Shown here: piece after piece, positions 10,737 to 18,263 of the stretch | How positions within the stretch are numbered: position 1 is the first letter of the stretch | How the letters are laid out: every line of letters begins with the position of its first letter | Origin: Paenibacillus montanisoli | GTDB taxonomy: Bacteria > Bacillota > Bacilli > Paenibacillales > Paenibacillaceae | DNA length: 64,000 bases | Direction: 5' to 3' | NCBI RefSeq assembly: GCF_003268025.1 | Contig: NZ_QLUW01000002.1 | Coordinates: forward strand, 744,001 to 808,000 | Translations under genes and position numbers: made by a program | Notes under the pieces: generated by a model | What the model was told of the DNA's origin: nothing | Database searches by the model: none | The model's input: the letters and a program-made list of their open reading frames with translations, nothing else

Positions 10737-11046
10737 TGAACGAAAATCCTCCTATCCGCAGTTAAATCCTACGTATGTACACAAAACCATAGAGTATTGT
10801 AACACGTTTCGTCATGGCTTTCCTATTTTTTTAGCCTAAAATGCCATCCTTTTTGATATTAGTTTCATCTCATATCGATATGAAAACTATGAAATGTCGC
10901 ATCTTTGGAGATGACTTAGACGGCCCGAAGCCAATGCCCCCATCTTAAGCACGGTTACCTGACTAGTATTGCCTAAGTTTTACAAAATATTGACAGGAAC
11001 GTTTGTTCGTGTTAAGCTATATACACCAACTCAATGAAAGGGGCAA
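10737..11046. promoter_or_regulatory. Divergent sucC / dinB-like intergenic region with two promoters
   Basis: No gene is seen. On the plus strand TTGACA (10990-10995), a 17-base spacer and TAAGCT (11013-11018) form a good sigma-A promoter for the DinB-family gene. On the minus strand TGTTACAAT is an extended -10 for sucC. A 14-base perfect palindrome TCATATCGATATGA (10870-10883) lies between them and could be an operator. The rest is unexplained. Confidence 0.6.
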
Positions 11047-11514
11047 ATGAGGGTGAGCAACTACTTATTGTCAGCATTTCAATCGCTAGTCCCGTTCGCA
11101 AATTCTTTGCGCACGCTGCCTCATCATCTGTGGAACGCCCCGCTTAAGCCTGAAAAGTGGTCGACAAGAGCCGTAATCGGACATATCATGCTCTGGGACA
11201 AGCATTTCCTGCAAGAAGCGATCCGTCCAATTGCCGAAGGAAAACCGCTGACGCTCAAATCGATTGATTTCAACGACTTTAACCGCGAAGCTGCCGCCTA
11301 TGCGAACGAAACAAGCCCGGAGCAGCTTTTGAACGAATGCGTTTCGGTTCGGGAAGAGCTTTTTAAGCTGTTGTCCGAACTGTCTCCGGAGAAATGGGGA
11401 GCTTCATATACCGACGGGGACGGCAAGCCGTTTACGATCGAGGAATATCTTGAGGATTTCGTGTCGCATGACCGGCATCACCGCGAAGAAATCGAACGCT
11501 TTATTGCGGGATGA
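11047..11514 (+). CDS. DinB superfamily protein
   Basis: 155-residue four-helix-bundle protein of the DinB/YfiT type. The pattern of conserved histidines (PHHLWN near 20, VIGHIMLWDKHF near 50, and FVSHDRHHREEI near the C-terminus) is the usual metal-binding triad of this superfamily. Members include bacillithiol S-transferases and many of unknown role, so the reaction cannot be assigned. The ATG at 11047 is only three bases after AAAGGGG; a GTG at 11053 would have nine bases of spacing and is equally likely. It stands alone between a promoter and a terminator. Confidence 0.8.
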   Translation: MRVSNYLLSAFQSLVPFANSLRTLPHHLWNAPLKPEKWSTRAVIGHIMLWDKHFLQEAIRPIAEGKPLTLKSIDFNDFNREAAAYANETSPEQLLNECVSVREELFKLLSELSPEKWGASYTDGDGKPFTIEEYLEDFVSHDRHHREEIERFIAG

Positions 11515-11593
11515 GATTGTGTTTCGTTGATAATCGTTCAACCGTCACGCTAAGATGGAACCCAATTGTTTGAAATACGGACCTGTGAGGAAG

Positions 11594-11630
11594 CACCTTC
11601 ATCCGATTACGATGGAGGTGTTTTTTGTTT
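11594..11630 (+). terminator. Terminator of the DinB-like gene, overlapping the comM ribosome site
   Basis: CACCTTCATC (11594-11603) pairs with GATGGAGGTG (11611-11620), one mismatch, 7-base loop, followed by TTTTTTGTTTT. The right arm contains GGAGGTG, which is also the only good ribosome site for comM, whose TTG start sits nine bases later. Termination and comM translation therefore share bases. Confidence 0.75.
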
Positions 11631-13192
11631 TGTACACTCAAATTTGCAGCGGCAGCGTATATGGCGTGGAGGGAAGAATCATTACGGTCGAGGTCGACAT
11701 TTCGAACGGGCTGCCTCAAGTAAATATTGTCGGACTGCCCGATCCCGCAGTCAGAGAATCGGTGGAACGCGTTCGCGCGGCAGTGAAGAATTGCGGGTTT
11801 ACGTTCCCTATGGAGCGAATCACGGTGAACCTTGCCCCTGCGGATCTCCGCAAAGAAGGAACCGCATTCGATCTGGCGATCGCGGCAGGCATTCTTACGG
11901 CAAGCGGGCAGCTGAAGAGCCGGTTGTTCCAAGGTTTGCTGGTGCTTGGGGAGCTCGCGCTGAATGGGGAGCTGCGCGCCATTCCGGGCGTGCTGGCAAT
12001 GGTCGAGCAGGCGAGGCTAAGCGGCATTACGAAAGTGCTGCTGCCCAAATCGAACGCAGCCGAAGCCGCATGTTTGGAAGGCATGCAGCTGTTCGGCGTC
12101 ACCCATTTAAGCGAGCTTAGTAATGCTGCCGTTGATGAATCGGCTTGGGAGCAGCTTCGTTATAGGGCAGACTGCTCCATAGATTCGGCGAGTATGGGCC
12201 TCTGCAAAGAGAAAGGTATCGGCAGCGACGATTTCGGCGATGTACTCGGACAGCACCATGCGAAACGAGCGCTGCTTATCGCAGCCTGCGGTCAACATAA
12301 TGTGCTTTTATCGGGTCCTCCGGGAACCGGCAAAACGATGCTGGCCAGGCGGCTGCCAGGCATCATGCCTCCGCTGAGCGATGTAGAAGCGCTTCAAGTC
12401 ACGAAAATCTATAGTGCCGCCGGGAAGCTTCCGGGTGGCATTCCGACGCTGATGCGGGAACGCCCTTTCCGAAGTCCGCATCACACGATTTCCTCAGCTG
12501 GCTTAATTGGGGGCGGTTCCATTCCAAGACCGGGCGAAGTAACGCTGGCTCATCGAGGTCTGCTGTTTTTGGACGAGCTCCCCGAATTTTCGCGATCGGC
12601 ACTGGAAGTACTGCGTCAGCCGCTGGAGGACCGCGAGGTCACGATTTCCAGGTCTCGCGCCGTATTCCGCTTTCCGTCGCATTTTCTGTTAGCCGCTTCT
12701 ATGAATCCGTGTCCCTGCGGCTACTATGGTCACGATACCGATGAGCATCGCTGTGTTTGCAGCGAGCTCGCCCTTGCCCGCTACCGGGCCAAAATTTCCG
12801 GACCGCTGCTTGACCGTATCGATATGCATATCGAAGTACCTCGGCCCCCTTCAACCGAAGGGCTGAAAAGCGGCATGAACTCCGCGCAAATGAGAGAAAT
12901 CGTGTTGGCGGCCACAGAACGCCGTAATGCCAGAACAACGAAAGGTTCTATGCGGCCACCAGCTGAGCTGGCAGGAGCTTCACTTCGCAAAGCGGTGCAC
13001 ATGACAAGAGAAGCCGAGCAATTGCTCCGTTCGGCTTTCGACAACCTAGGAGTAAGCTTGCGCGCGCATGACCGGATCTTGAAGCTATCACGCACGATAG
13101 CCGACTTGGAAGCAAGCGATTGCGTAGACAGCCAACATGTAGCCGAAGCGATCGGGTATCGCAGCTTGGACCGGAAGCTGCATGCAATCTAA
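11630..13192 (+). CDS. comM: Mg-chelatase-like AAA+ ATPase ComM (YifB family)
   Basis: 520-residue protein from the TTG at 11630 (MYTQICSGSVYGVEGRII). A longer in-frame start exists but would run through the upstream terminator. N-terminal Lon-substrate-domain-like region with VDISNGLPQVNIVGLPDPAVRES, then AAA+ core with Walker A LLSGPPGTGKTMLARRLPGI, LLFLDELPEF as Walker B, the CPCGYYG cysteine motif, and C-terminal Mg-chelatase domain. In Gram-negative transformers ComM is a branch-migration helicase that helps integrate single-stranded DNA. The same role here is inferred. Confidence 0.92.
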   Translation: MYTQICSGSVYGVEGRIITVEVDISNGLPQVNIVGLPDPAVRESVERVRAAVKNCGFTFPMERITVNLAPADLRKEGTAFDLAIAAGILTASGQLKSRLFQGLLVLGELALNGELRAIPGVLAMVEQARLSGITKVLLPKSNAAEAACLEGMQLFGVTHLSELSNAAVDESAWEQLRYRADCSIDSASMGLCKEKGIGSDDFGDVLGQHHAKRALLIAACGQHNVLLSGPPGTGKTMLARRLPGIMPPLSDVEALQVTKIYSAAGKLPGGIPTLMRERPFRSPHHTISSAGLIGGGSIPRPGEVTLAHRGLLFLDELPEFSRSALEVLRQPLEDREVTISRSRAVFRFPSHFLLAASMNPCPCGYYGHDTDEHRCVCSELALARYRAKISGPLLDRIDMHIEVPRPPSTEGLKSGMNSAQMREIVLAATERRNARTTKGSMRPPAELAGASLRKAVHMTREAEQLLRSAFDNLGVSLRAHDRILKLSRTIADLEASDCVDSQHVAEAIGYRSLDRKLHAI

Positions 13193-13220
13193 TAAAAATG
13201 AGATGCAGCCGCATCTCATT
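13191..13220 (-). terminator. Terminator of the ylqG-ylqH-yraN operon
   Basis: AATGAGATGC (13197-13206) pairs perfectly with GCATCTCATT (13211-13220), 4-base loop; on the minus strand it continues into TTTATTAG. It begins three bases after the end of comM, and may also limit readthrough from the plus strand. Confidence 0.75.
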
Positions 13221-13246
13221 GAAATGTGCAAGTATTCTCAGAGTCT

Positions 13247-13654
13247 TTAGAACGCAGATTCTATATGCTTCAACTCGATTACTTCATATGGTTGTAGTCG
13301 ATCTGTTCCAGCAGCCGCTGTTATCGCAATCACATCGAATCTTACTTGTGAATGATGCAGCTTATTCATTGCCAGATAGACCTCCGTTGTCGATCTGACT
13401 TGAAGCTGCTTTCGCGCATCGACCGATTCCGCAGCCGTGCCGAACCGCCCTCCTGCTCTGCGCGTCCGCACCTCGACAACGACGACTGCGGAATTGCGTT
13501 TCGCGACGATATCCAGTTCGCCGGACCGGCATCGCCAATTACGATGCGCGATGACGTAGCCCTGCTCCATCAAGTACCGGACCGCTTCATCTTCACCGAA
13601 CTTGCCGATGGCTTGTCTCGTATCGGTTTTAAGTGTCTTTTTATTAGGCTTCAT
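13247..13654 (-). CDS. YraN family endonuclease-like protein (UPF0102)
   Basis: 135-residue protein with a PD-(D/E)XK nuclease-like core: GKFGEDEAVRYLMEQGY, then CRSGELDIVAKR (the E-x-D metal site) and VVVVEVRTR (the E-x-K position, here with Arg in place of the usual Lys). YraN proteins are widespread and their role is not settled. Its ATG overlaps the upstream stop as ATGA, so it is translationally coupled to the FlhB-tail gene. Last gene of its operon. Confidence 0.88.
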   Translation of the reverse strand: MKPNKKTLKTDTRQAIGKFGEDEAVRYLMEQGYVIAHRNWRCRSGELDIVAKRNSAVVVVEVRTRRAGGRFGTAAESVDARKQLQVRSTTEVYLAMNKLHHSQVRFDVIAITAAAGTDRLQPYEVIELKHIESAF

Positions 13655-13977
13655 ACTTTGCTGCCACCTGCCCGCTTATCGGAACGGTAAACGAAGGACA
13701 GTATTTCGGCTACCAGCGTGTAAAGCTCAGGCGGTACCTCCTGATCCAAATCAAGCTTCGAGAGCACCTCTACCAGCGATGTATCTTGTTGAATGGGAAC
13801 CCCGCTTTGGGCGGCCTTATCCATGATGGCTTCCGCCATTCTGCCTGTTCCTTTTGCCACAACGACAGGGGCATTGCGATCGCCAGGTTCGTATTTTAGC
13901 GCCACCGCTTTGAGGCGCGGGGCGAGATGCCCGCCCTTTACCACGGACGGCGAGGGTTTATCATTTTGCTTGTTCAT
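13651..13977 (-). CDS. FlhB C-terminal-domain protein (YlqH-like)
   Basis: 108-residue free-standing version of the cytoplasmic tail of the flagellar export switch FlhB/EscU. KAVALKYEPGDRNAPVVVAKGTG matches FlhB around the autocleavage site, but NAPVV replaces the NPTH cleavage motif, so self-cleavage is not expected. The C-terminal part (IPIQQDTSLVEVLSKLDLDQEVPPELYTLVAEILSF, given here as a region) is also FlhB-like. ATGA overlaps join it to both neighbours. B. subtilis has a homologue at this locus; function there is unknown. Confidence 0.85.
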   Translation of the reverse strand: MNKQNDKPSPSVVKGGHLAPRLKAVALKYEPGDRNAPVVVAKGTGRMAEAIMDKAAQSGVPIQQDTSLVEVLSKLDLDQEVPPELYTLVAEILSFVYRSDKRAGGSKV

Positions 13978-15902
13978 GCCCGATAATCCACTCCCTTATA
14001 TGGCTTCGTGGACCATTCCGTTCTGCTGGATCCCGGAGCCTTTGCCTCCGCCTCATTCAACCGCTGTATCACTCGATCCGGCATCGGCGTCGCCTTCAAC
14101 GAAAGCAGCTGATAACCGGCATTTCGCAGCGCTTCGGCAAGCTCGGTACGTGAAGATTCGATTATTGTCGCAGAGAGCGGGTGATCGTTCCATAAATTTA
14201 AATTGACAATTTTATCGACGACCTGTACGTCCACCACGGTTTCTCCTAAGGAGTTCATCCGCAGGTCAAACAGCAGCCTGCAATTATTCGCATCGAGCTC
14301 GCCTTTGCGGCCGCGCCGTGTCTGGATGTGTACGGATGCCGTTTGACTGCCGTTTTCCCCTTGCAAAGGGATAAACATCGTCACGTGTGAAAACAAAGAG
14401 CTTGTCCGTTCCGGAGTGAGCAGCAGCTGCTGACCCGTGATGTGTGAAACGAGCTGTTGAGCCGCATCTCGAAGGGGCTTCGGAACATCCTCCGCGGATG
14501 CTAATGTCATGAGCGCACTCTTAAGCGTATCGGCTGCGTGTTTGGCCGGATCTGCCGCATTGTCCTCGATCGGCGCAGCCGGAAGAGACGCGCTTCCCGG
14601 TTGAATTTGCATTCGGTCACGAAGGATAGTCTCTATGGCAGAATCCATGGCAGTTCCTTTGGCCATTTCCATGGACTGATCTGTCTGCTGCCGCCCTTTC
14701 CCATGCAGCGTTCGGGCTTCGGCTTCAGTCGGCGACTGCCTCGGCGTTTCAAGCAGCTTGCCGGCTTTCAGCTGTTCGTTGGCGGCTGACGCAGCGAGCA
14801 AGCGCTCGTGATCTACGCCAAGCCATTTCATCATCTGTCCCACCCAGTTGGACGATGAGTTCGCCGCGGCCTGCGGCCCTTGCCCTTGCGCTGCCGTGCC
14901 GGCGCCTTGGGCGCTTGCGCCGCTAGTCGCGGCCGCTTCCGGCGCGGGCGCCGCGGTGCCGGCCGGCGCAATGGCCGCCGCAGGCGCCTGCGGCTGCGAC
15001 GCCGCTCGCGCCGCGGGCTGCGCGCCTGCCGCGGCTGCGCCTCCGGCGCCCGGCGCGGCCGTGCCCGCCGCAGCGCTGCGCGGCGCATCAGCGGGAGCAG
15101 CAGCGATGCCCGCTGCTCCCGCTGATGCCGGCTCCGCTGCGGCGCCTCGCGCGCCTGCGGCGAATGCGGGCGGCTGCGCCTCCGCCCCGCCCTGCGCTGC
15201 GCGCATCAACGCTGCGCCTTCGGCCAGCAGCGTTTGCAGCTTCGCCGCGGCCGCCTGCCCCGCCGTGCGCGGCTGCGCGGACTCGTCTGCCGCATCCCCG
15301 GCGGACGCGCCGCTCCAGGCGGCAAGCCCCCGCTCCAGCGCTGCAAGCAGCTCATGCGCCGGCGCGCCCGAGAGCGTCTGCGCAAGCGCGCCGATTGTCG
15401 CGCTTGTCATCGGCAGGCCGCGTTTGAAAGCCAGCGCGGCCGCCCCCGACCATGACCGCGCATCGCTGCCGGCGGGCATGGCAGCGAACGCTTGCTTAAA
15501 CTGACTCGCCGTTTCCCGTGTCAATGCACCGCCATCCCGACGGAGATCCCGAACCAGCTCCGCTGACCATTTCTGCTCCGGCAAGCCAGCAGCCTTCAAC
15601 CAATCTTTCACGCTCGCCTCCGGCAGCGCAGCCGCCTGCTGGTCTACCATCTTCAAGACGAGCGTCCCGTCAAGCGAATGCGGCTGCACCTGGAGTAGTG
15701 TTGACTGTCCCGGCTGCAGAGGAGCTTCCAGTTTCGCTTGCACCTGCATGCCGTTTATTTGAATGACCGCTTCTTGGTCGCTAAGCATTTTCATAAGCAC
15801 GCCCCGTACGATCTGGCCGACCTTCAGCTCAAGCGCCTTGCTGTCAACTGGCTGCACGTCGCCAAGCAGCCCTTTCATCAGTTGTCCTATCGATAATGTC
15901 AT
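13974..15902 (-). CDS. Large FliK/YlqG-like protein with Ala-rich linker
   Basis: 642 residues. N-terminal part (1-215) starts MTLSIGQLMKGLLGDVQPV and resembles the predicted secreted-chaperone-like N-terminus of YlqG. Residues about 215-350 are an extreme low-complexity Ala/Gly/Pro/Gln linker. The C-terminal 180 residues (LTPERTSSLFSHVTMFIPLQ through VNLNLWNDHPLSATIIESS) look like the C-terminal domain of flagellar hook-length control proteins. Coupled by ATGA to an FlhB-tail gene, which fits a FliK-FlhB-like pair, but no function is proven. The linker DNA is strikingly GC-rich and contains a 17-bp perfect inverted repeat. Confidence 0.7.
   Translation of the reverse strand: MTLSIGQLMKGLLGDVQPVDSKALELKVGQIVRGVLMKMLSDQEAVIQINGMQVQAKLEAPLQPGQSTLLQVQPHSLDGTLVLKMVDQQAAALPEASVKDWLKAAGLPEQKWSAELVRDLRRDGGALTRETASQFKQAFAAMPAGSDARSWSGAAALAFKRGLPMTSATIGALAQTLSGAPAHELLAALERGLAAWSGASAGDAADESAQPRTAGQAAAAKLQTLLAEGAALMRAAQGGAEAQPPAFAAGARGAAAEPASAGAAGIAAAPADAPRSAAAGTAAPGAGGAAAAGAQPAARAASQPQAPAAAIAPAGTAAPAPEAAATSGASAQGAGTAAQGQGPQAAANSSSNWVGQMMKWLGVDHERLLAASAANEQLKAGKLLETPRQSPTEAEARTLHGKGRQQTDQSMEMAKGTAMDSAIETILRDRMQIQPGSASLPAAPIEDNAADPAKHAADTLKSALMTLASAEDVPKPLRDAAQQLVSHITGQQLLLTPERTSSLFSHVTMFIPLQGENGSQTASVHIQTRRGRKGELDANNCRLLFDLRMNSLGETVVDVQVVDKIVNLNLWNDHPLSATIIESSRTELAEALRNAGYQLLSLKATPMPDRVIQRLNEAEAKAPGSSRTEWSTKPYKGVDYRA
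15085..15128. repeat. 17-bp perfect inverted repeat inside the YlqG-like gene
   Basis: GCATCAGCGGGAGCAGC (15085-15101) is followed after ten bases by its exact reverse complement (15112-15128). It lies inside the Ala-rich linker and encodes Ala/Gly/Pro residues in frame, so it is tolerated by the protein. Confidence 0.85.
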
Positions 15903-15976
15903 GATGCGCCGCTTCCTTCCATTTCTGACCCGAGGCCCGCCTTCCGGCGGTTGTCAGTCTATTAACCTTAATCCTA

Positions 15977-16004
15977 TTATCGGCTCGGATCGCGATGCAG
16001 ATTA
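15977..16004 (-). promoter_or_regulatory. Possible sigma-D (flagellar) promoter of the YlqG-like operon
   Basis: On the minus strand GCCGATAA (15977-15984) closely matches the sigma-D -10 GCCGATAT. TAAT at 16001-16004 lies 16 bases upstream where TAAA is expected at about 15. The start codon is 75 bases downstream. Weak -35, so tentative. Confidence 0.4.
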
Positions 16005-16012
16005 ATAAACGC

Positions 16013-16053
16013 CACAAAAAACCGTTCATCCCATTAAAGAGAACGAACGGTTT
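16013..16053 (-). terminator. Second hairpin downstream of ptsI
   Basis: AAACCGTTC (16019-16027) pairs with GAACGGTTT (16045-16053), 17-base loop, followed on the minus strand by a T run (16016-16021 read as GTTTTTTG). It may be a back-up terminator for the PTS operon. Confidence 0.55.
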
Positions 16054-16105
16054 ACCAACATTCGCACTTCCGTACAATTCTTTCATTCACTTCTTTCATT
16101 ATATG

Positions 16106-16146
16106 AAAAAAAGACCGAAAAAAGCATTAACGCCTCTTTCGGTCTT
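16106..16146 (-). terminator. Terminator of the glcT-crr-nagE-ptsH-ptsI operon
   Basis: AAGACCGAAA (16111-16120) pairs perfectly with TTTCGGTCTT (16137-16146); on the minus strand it runs into TTTTTTTCAT. It lies 15 bases after the ptsI stop. Confidence 0.9.
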
Positions 16147-16160
16147 CGTTTCAGCTTCAA

Positions 16161-17939
16161 TCAATCCAAAACCTCATTCAACGCCGGAACATGCTGTTTC
16201 ACATACTCCCGGACGGCAGCTGCATCTTCCAACTCCAGTACCTTATCAGCCAAGTCAATTAGTTTACCGCGATCCAGCTCTGCTATGAGCGCGCGAGCCG
16301 GCAATACCGCTGCCGCGCTCATACTGAACTCGTCGAGACCCATTCCGAGCAGAATGGGCAGTGCCATCGGCTGACCGGCCATTTCGCCGCACATGCCTGC
16401 CCATTTATTTTCCCTGTGAGCTGCGCGGATCACCATCTCAATCAGCCGCAGCACCGCCGGATGCAGCGGATCCGATAAATACCCGAGCTTCGAATTCATT
16501 CGATCAGCAGCCATTGTATATTGAACTAAGTCATTGGTTCCGATACTGAAGAAATCCGCTTCGCGCGCGAAACGGTCGGCCAAAAGGGCCGCCGCGGGAA
16601 TCTCGATCATAATCCCCGCCTCGATTCGCTCGTTATATGGAACTCCTTCGGTAGTCAGCTCCTGCTTGCACGCTTCCAGCAGCCCTTTAGCTTTCCGCCA
16701 TTCTTCCAGCGTAGCGATCATCGGAAACATGACCTTCAGATTCCCATAGGCGCTGGCCTTCAATATCGCCCGCAGCTGAGTCTTAAACAACTCCGGACGA
16801 TCAAGGGAGATTCGAATCGCCCGGTAACCTAGGAACGGGTTCTCCTCCCGATCCAGCTGCAAACTAGGCAATTCCTTGTCGCCCCCGATATCCATCGTAC
16901 GGATCACAATCGGCGCATCTTTGCCGAATGTCTCCGCCACGGAGCGATACGCCGCAAACTGCTCGTCCTCTTTCGGCAAATCCGGACGTCCCATAAAAAG
17001 AAACTCGGTACGAAACAACCCTATTCCTTCTGCCCCTTGCTTCAGCGCTTGCTGGGCATCCTGTACGGATCCGATATTGGCCACGAGCTCAACGCGATGA
17101 CCGTCGGCGCTGACTGACGGCAAGCCGTGAAAAGGCTTCAATCGTTCTTGCCTAGCCGCCTGTCTGCGCTGCAGCTCGCGATAGTGCGCGAGTTCGCTTT
17201 CCGTTGGCTCTACCAGTACAATTCCTGTTCCGCCATCTACGATGACAAGCTGGCCGTCTTTCACTTCATCGATCGCCTTGCCGGTACCGACTACCGCAGG
17301 AATGCCCACCGAACGGGCGATAATCGCCGAGTGCGATGTTCGCCCGCCTATGGCGGTTATAAACCCGGCTATTGAAGCCGTATCAAGCTGCGCCGTATCC
17401 GATGGCGTCAAATCATGAGCGATCAGAACCGATTTCTCTGATCGCTCAAGCCCCTCGTCATTTCCCACAAACGCCAAGACTCCATCGGGTCCTTGTCCGG
17501 CGCGCAGCAGGCGAATAACCCTCCGGCTCACGTCACGTATGTCGGCTGCTCTCTCCCGCAAATAGGCGTCGTCCAAGCTCGCGAGCAGCTCCGCTACTTT
17601 GTCTGCGGCATCGGACATGGCCGAGTCAGCCGAGAAGCGCTGCTCGCGGATGGACGACTGTGCCTGTCCAATCAGCTCTTCATCTTCAAGCAGCATCAAA
17701 TGCGCTTCAAATATCTCGGCTTCCTGCTCCCGCTCTTCGGCTTCCATACGGCTTCGTAAAGCTTCCAGCTCTTGAGCGGCAGCCGCGACTGCGCGATCGA
17801 ACCGCAGCAGCTCCGCTTCCTCGGCACCGGCCTCGATATAGGCCATCGCCTGTGGGGCAGCTTCCTCGCGCATCACGACCGCACGGCCGATGGCTAACCC
17901 TTCCGATGCGGCAGTCCCCATCAATTCCCGCAATGCCAT
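16161..17939 (-). CDS. ptsI: PTS phosphoenolpyruvate-protein phosphotransferase (enzyme I)
   Basis: 592-residue general PTS enzyme that takes phosphate from PEP and passes it to HPr. N-terminal swivelling domain carries the active histidine in GGRTSHSAIIARS (His203, slightly later than usual because of a short insertion before it). The C-terminal PEP-binding TIM barrel has GIGLFRTEFLFM, DIGGDKELP, MIEIPAA, FFSIGTNDLVQY and the dimer-interface cysteine in WAGMCGEMAG. Twelve bases after ptsH, last gene of the operon. Confidence 0.97.
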   Translation of the reverse strand: MALRELMGTAASEGLAIGRAVVMREEAAPQAMAYIEAGAEEAELLRFDRAVAAAAQELEALRSRMEAEEREQEAEIFEAHLMLLEDEELIGQAQSSIREQRFSADSAMSDAADKVAELLASLDDAYLRERAADIRDVSRRVIRLLRAGQGPDGVLAFVGNDEGLERSEKSVLIAHDLTPSDTAQLDTASIAGFITAIGGRTSHSAIIARSVGIPAVVGTGKAIDEVKDGQLVIVDGGTGIVLVEPTESELAHYRELQRRQAARQERLKPFHGLPSVSADGHRVELVANIGSVQDAQQALKQGAEGIGLFRTEFLFMGRPDLPKEDEQFAAYRSVAETFGKDAPIVIRTMDIGGDKELPSLQLDREENPFLGYRAIRISLDRPELFKTQLRAILKASAYGNLKVMFPMIATLEEWRKAKGLLEACKQELTTEGVPYNERIEAGIMIEIPAAALLADRFAREADFFSIGTNDLVQYTMAADRMNSKLGYLSDPLHPAVLRLIEMVIRAAHRENKWAGMCGEMAGQPMALPILLGMGLDEFSMSAAAVLPARALIAELDRGKLIDLADKVLELEDAAAVREYVKQHVPALNEVLD

Positions 17940-17951
17940 GGCTACCGCCTC

Positions 17952-18215
17952 CTAGTGTACTTCAACGGCGGCAAATACCGTCCCAATTGCTTCGATTGCG
18001 GCTTCTGCCTGATCGCCCTCCGCGCTGACCGTTACCGTATCGCCATGCTTCGCTCCAATGGCCAGCACGTTTACAAGACTTTTTGCGCTAACCTTCTTAT
18101 CGTCCTTCTCCAGCAGTACAGCTCCGCTGCACAGCTTCGCTGCCTCGACGATTTTTTTGGCAGGACGGGCATGAATGCCTGTCGGGTTCATGACAATAAA
18201 TGATTTCTCCACCAT
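17952..18215 (-). CDS. ptsH: Phosphocarrier protein HPr
   Basis: 87 residues. Active-site His15 in NPTGIHARPA accepts phosphate from enzyme I. Ser46 in SAKSLVNVLAIG is the HPr kinase target, so HPr-Ser-P can act as CcpA corepressor as in other Firmicutes. GGAGGAG precedes the ATG. In B. subtilis ptsHI follows ptsG; here it follows a separate EIICB gene and lies in the same putative antitermination-controlled operon. Confidence 0.97.
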   Translation of the reverse strand: MVEKSFIVMNPTGIHARPAKKIVEAAKLCSGAVLLEKDDKKVSAKSLVNVLAIGAKHGDTVTVSAEGDQAEAAIEAIGTVFAAVEVH

Positions 18216-18263
18216 AGCTCCTCCTCATAGTCGCTTATTATCTAGTCAATCTCAAACAGTGAT

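Noticed and set aside
14848-15504. Ala/Cys/Pro-rich open frame on the plus strand within the YlqG-like gene
   Set aside because: Product of the GC-rich low-complexity linker; no recognisable protein and it overlaps a supported gene.
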